DNA from: an uncultured Eubacteriales bacterium
GTDB taxonomy: Bacteria > Bacillota > Clostridia > Oscillospirales > Oscillospiraceae
Direction of reading: 5' to 3'
Length of the DNA stretch: 64,000 nucleotides
NCBI GenBank assembly: GCA_900546615.1
Contig: URDJ01000006.1
Span: forward strand, 1-64,000
In this document: positions 61,942 through 64,000 of the stretch, piece after piece
Layout of the letters: every line of letters starts with the position of its first letter
Numbering within the stretch: position 1 is the first letter of the stretch
The notes under the pieces: generated by a model
Seen by the model: the letters and a program-made list of their open reading frames with translations, nothing else
The model's database searches: none
Told to the model about the DNA's origin: nothing
Made by a program: the position numbers and the translations under genes

Positions 61942-63129
61942 ATGGATACGAAGAAAAGTAAACTCACAAAGCTGCTGATAACGGCGGTCTGCCTCATTGT
62001 TCTCTACGCGCTGTGCATCTGGATGGATCAGGCCATCACCGCCACTTCGAAGTTCTATATGCTCATCACGGTCGTGCGCAAGAGCGCGGTGTACGCTCTG
62101 GTTGCGGTATCGATGAACCTGCTCAACGGTTTCACCGGCCTGTTCTCGCTGGGGCAGGCGGGCTTCATGCTGATAGGCGCATATACCTATGCAATCTTCT
62201 CCATACCGTCGGAGAGCATCGCGGGTGTGTATCAGTACTATGACGCGGCGATAAATTTCTCCTTCCAGGAGGCAATAAACGGCATTTTCGGGCTGGAGGC
62301 CATGGCTGCGCCGGGCATGATACTGGGCGCACTGCTGGCGATGCTGCTGGCCGGCGTCGTGGCCGCGTTCTTCGCCTGGCTCATCGGTCTGCCGGTGCTC
62401 AGGCTCAAGAGCGACTATCTTGCGATCGCTACTCTGGGCTTCGCCGAGATAATAAAGGCTATCTTCCAGTGGCAGAAATTCGGCCCTGTCACGAACGGCT
62501 CGAACGTGCTGCGCGGCTATACGAGGCTCTCGGACTTCACCTTCAACATAGGCGGCACGCAGGTGTCCTTCGCGACCTTCGTGCCGGTGTTCGTGGCGTC
62601 CATCTGCATACTCATCATCGTACTGCTTATAAACTCGTCCTATGGCCGCGCCTTCAAGGCCATACGTGAGGATGAGATCGCCGCTGAAGCTATGGGCGTG
62701 CGCCTGTTCAAGCACAAGCAGATGGCCTTCTGCATAAGCTGCTTCTTTGCGGGCGTGGGCGGCGCACTGCTGGCGATGTTCATGAACACCATACAGGCGG
62801 CGCAGTTTAAGTCGTCGATGACTTACGAGATACTGCTCATCGTCGTGCTCGGCGGCCTCGGCTCCGTGACCGGCAGCTGCATTGCCAGCTTCCTGTTCAT
62901 AGCCTGCTCCGAGTGGTGGCTGCGCGGCCTCGACAGCGGCAAGTTCCTCGGCATTGAGTCGAGCCTGTTCAGGAGCGGCTTCAGGCTGGTCGTGTTCTCG
63001 GTCATCATCATGGTGGTGGTGCTGTTCTTCCGCAAGGGTCTGATGGGCCAGAAGGAGCTGCCAGACCTGTTCAAGAGACGAAAAAGAGCGCCCAATGCGG
63101 CACAGGCTGAGGGAGGTGCCGCGAAATGA
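61942..63129 (+). CDS. livM: Branched-chain amino acid type ABC permease LivM
   Basis: The 395-residue protein has about ten membrane helices with SMNLLNGFTGLFSLGQAGFM, LRLKSDYLAIATLGFAEII and AFKAIREDEIAAEAMGV, the LivM signatures. It is slightly longer than typical LivM because of an extended loop (SIPSESIAGVYQYYDAAINF onward, about residues 89-125). The C-terminus is basic. The stop overlaps livG by 4 bases (ATGA). Confidence 0.95.
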   Translation: MDTKKSKLTKLLITAVCLIVLYALCIWMDQAITATSKFYMLITVVRKSAVYALVAVSMNLLNGFTGLFSLGQAGFMLIGAYTYAIFSIPSESIAGVYQYYDAAINFSFQEAINGIFGLEAMAAPGMILGALLAMLLAGVVAAFFAWLIGLPVLRLKSDYLAIATLGFAEIIKAIFQWQKFGPVTNGSNVLRGYTRLSDFTFNIGGTQVSFATFVPVFVASICILIIVLLINSSYGRAFKAIREDEIAAEAMGVRLFKHKQMAFCISCFFAGVGGALLAMFMNTIQAAQFKSSMTYEILLIVVLGGLGSVTGSCIASFLFIACSEWWLRGLDSGKFLGIESSLFRSGFRLVVFSVIIMVVVLFFRKGLMGQKELPDLFKRRKRAPNAAQAEGGAAK

Positions 63130-63986
63130 GCGAAAAGCTTGAAAATGTACTGAAGCTGCAGAACATAACCATGCAGTTCGGCGGCGTCGTCGCCGTCAAC
63201 GACCTCTCGCTGGAGGTCAACAGGGGCGAGATAGTTGCCCTGATCGGGCCGAACGGCGCAGGCAAGACCACGGCCTTCAATTGCGTGACGGGCGTATACC
63301 AGCCGACAAACGGCGAGATCAGCTTTGAAGGCAAGGCGATAGTCAGGAACCACCCGCAGGGTAAGATGAAGAAGGGCTACCTCGGCGAGAACGCGGAAAA
63401 GTTCGCGGGCCATGTCCTTGCGCCGACACCTGACAGGATAACGGGGCTGGGCATAGCGAGGACCTTCCAGAACATCAGGCTGTTCTCGTCGCTGTCAGTG
63501 CTGGAGAACGTGCTGATAGCGAAGCACATGCGCGCGAAGCAGAACGTGTTCTCTGCGACGTTCAGGATAAACCGGACGGAGGAGCGCCGTATGCAGGAGG
63601 AGGCCATGGCCCTGCTCGAGGAGCAGAACCTGGGCCACCTGAAGGACGAGGTCGCAGGCAGCCTGCCCTACGGCATACAGAGGAGGCTGGAGATAGCCCG
63701 TGCGCTGGCGACGGAGCCGAAGCTGCTGCTGCTCGATGAGCCTGCGGCGGGCATGAACCCGCAGGAGACGCAGGAGCTGGGCGAGTTCATCGTGCAGATA
63801 AAGGACACGCATCACCTGACGGTGTTCATGATCGAGCACCACATGGACCTTGTCATGCAGTTCTCGGACAGGATCTACGTGCTGGACTTCGGCAAGCTGA
63901 TAGCGCATGGCACTCCTTCACAGGTGCAGAACGACCCGAGTGTTATAGAGGCGTATTTGGGGGTGTCTGAAGATGCTGAAAATTGA
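63126..63986 (+). CDS. livG: Branched-chain amino acid type ABC ATPase LivG
   Basis: The 286-residue ATPase has Walker A GPNGAGKTTAFN (about 39-50), a LivG-type insertion (about 75-110) followed by GLGIARTFQNIRLF, signature SLPYGIQRRLEIARAL and Walker B LLLLDEPAAGMNP. The ATGA overlap with livM and a 14-base overlap with the next gene indicate tight coupling. Confidence 0.96.
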   Translation: MSEKLENVLKLQNITMQFGGVVAVNDLSLEVNRGEIVALIGPNGAGKTTAFNCVTGVYQPTNGEISFEGKAIVRNHPQGKMKKGYLGENAEKFAGHVLAPTPDRITGLGIARTFQNIRLFSSLSVLENVLIAKHMRAKQNVFSATFRINRTEERRMQEEAMALLEEQNLGHLKDEVAGSLPYGIQRRLEIARALATEPKLLLLDEPAAGMNPQETQELGEFIVQIKDTHHLTVFMIEHHMDLVMQFSDRIYVLDFGKLIAHGTPSQVQNDPSVIEAYLGVSEDAEN

Positions 63987-64000
63987 CGGGCTCAAGGTGA
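63973..64000 (+). CDS. livF: LivF-type ABC ATPase (start only, runs off window)
   Basis: ATG 63973 opens a frame beginning MLKIDGLKV, the usual LivF start, overlapping livG. Only nine codons are visible, so the call rests on operon position and these residues. Confidence 0.7.

Overview
The window is about 64 kb of GC-rich chromosome from a low-copy, well-ordered Clostridia genome. It most resembles uncultured gut Oscillospirales (Oscillospiraceae-like). The reasons are the str operon (rpsL-rpsG-fusA-tuf), the AGGAGG-type ribosome binding sites, frequent ATG/GTG/TTG starts, the BlaI/M56 pair, a DUF4830 protein, a tiny cysteine-rich membrane protein, a KamA-family protein, and hairpin-rich intergenic mosaics typical of that group. 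This assignment is an inference from gene content; no 16S rRNA, tRNA, CRISPR array, phage or insertion sequence was found.

Layout. 1-4.3 kb: end of the str operon and its terminator. 4.3-4.6 kb: a hairpin-rich repeat island. 4.6-5.8 kb: a DUF4830 protein and an RsuA-type pseudouridine synthase, divergent. 6-13.7 kb: a PucR/CdaR-type regulator, then ftsE-ftsX, a coiled-coil M23 hydrolase, an S41 protease-like protein that has lost its catalytic serine, greA, and a lysS with a C-terminal tRNA-binding domain. 13.8-16.4 kb: two divergent MATE transporters, one with an internal in-frame deletion. 16.5-27.2 kb: a tightly packed housekeeping run (short-arm smc, ftsY, rdgB, yhbY, a nadD-yqeK fusion, an LCP-family protein, rsfS, leuS, rpsU). 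27.3-34.5 kb: a BlaI/M56-peptidase sensor pair, the sensor carrying a duplicated ectodomain and SLH repeats, divergent from a two-component system. 34.5-45 kb: a KamA-family radical SAM enzyme, an OGG1-type glycosylase, a membrane-anchored XRE regulator, guaB, a coupled sirtuin/tagA/tmk/fthC run, a 44-residue Cys-rich protein, mltG, and a phosphate acyltransferase. 45-48 kb: alaS and a HIT protein. 48-48.9 kb: a small AT-rich XRE/SLOG islet. 49-52.4 kb: one intact and one broken paralogous lipoprotein. 52.4-54.2 kb: an ABC-F protein behind what looks like a transcription-attenuation leader. 54.2-56.9 kb: a flavodoxin/CMD/cupin operon with a divergent LysR regulator. 56.9-59.4 kb: ackA and tmcAL. 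59.6-64 kb: a branched-chain amino acid type ABC transporter (livK-H-M-G and the start of livF).

Themes. Most of the window is translation, chromosome and envelope housekeeping, organised in operons with coupled start/stop overlaps. The accessory interest lies in four places: the M56 sensor with a tandemly duplicated extracellular module and wall-binding repeats (27.3-32 kb); the ABC-F leader, in which a terminator stem buries the ribosome binding site and its U-run abuts the start codon (54.0-54.2 kb); the XRE/SLOG islet with a 30-bp palindrome between the genes (48.0-48.9 kb); and signs of gene decay or neofunctionalisation (S41 pseudoprotease, MATE deletion, frameshifted lipoprotein).
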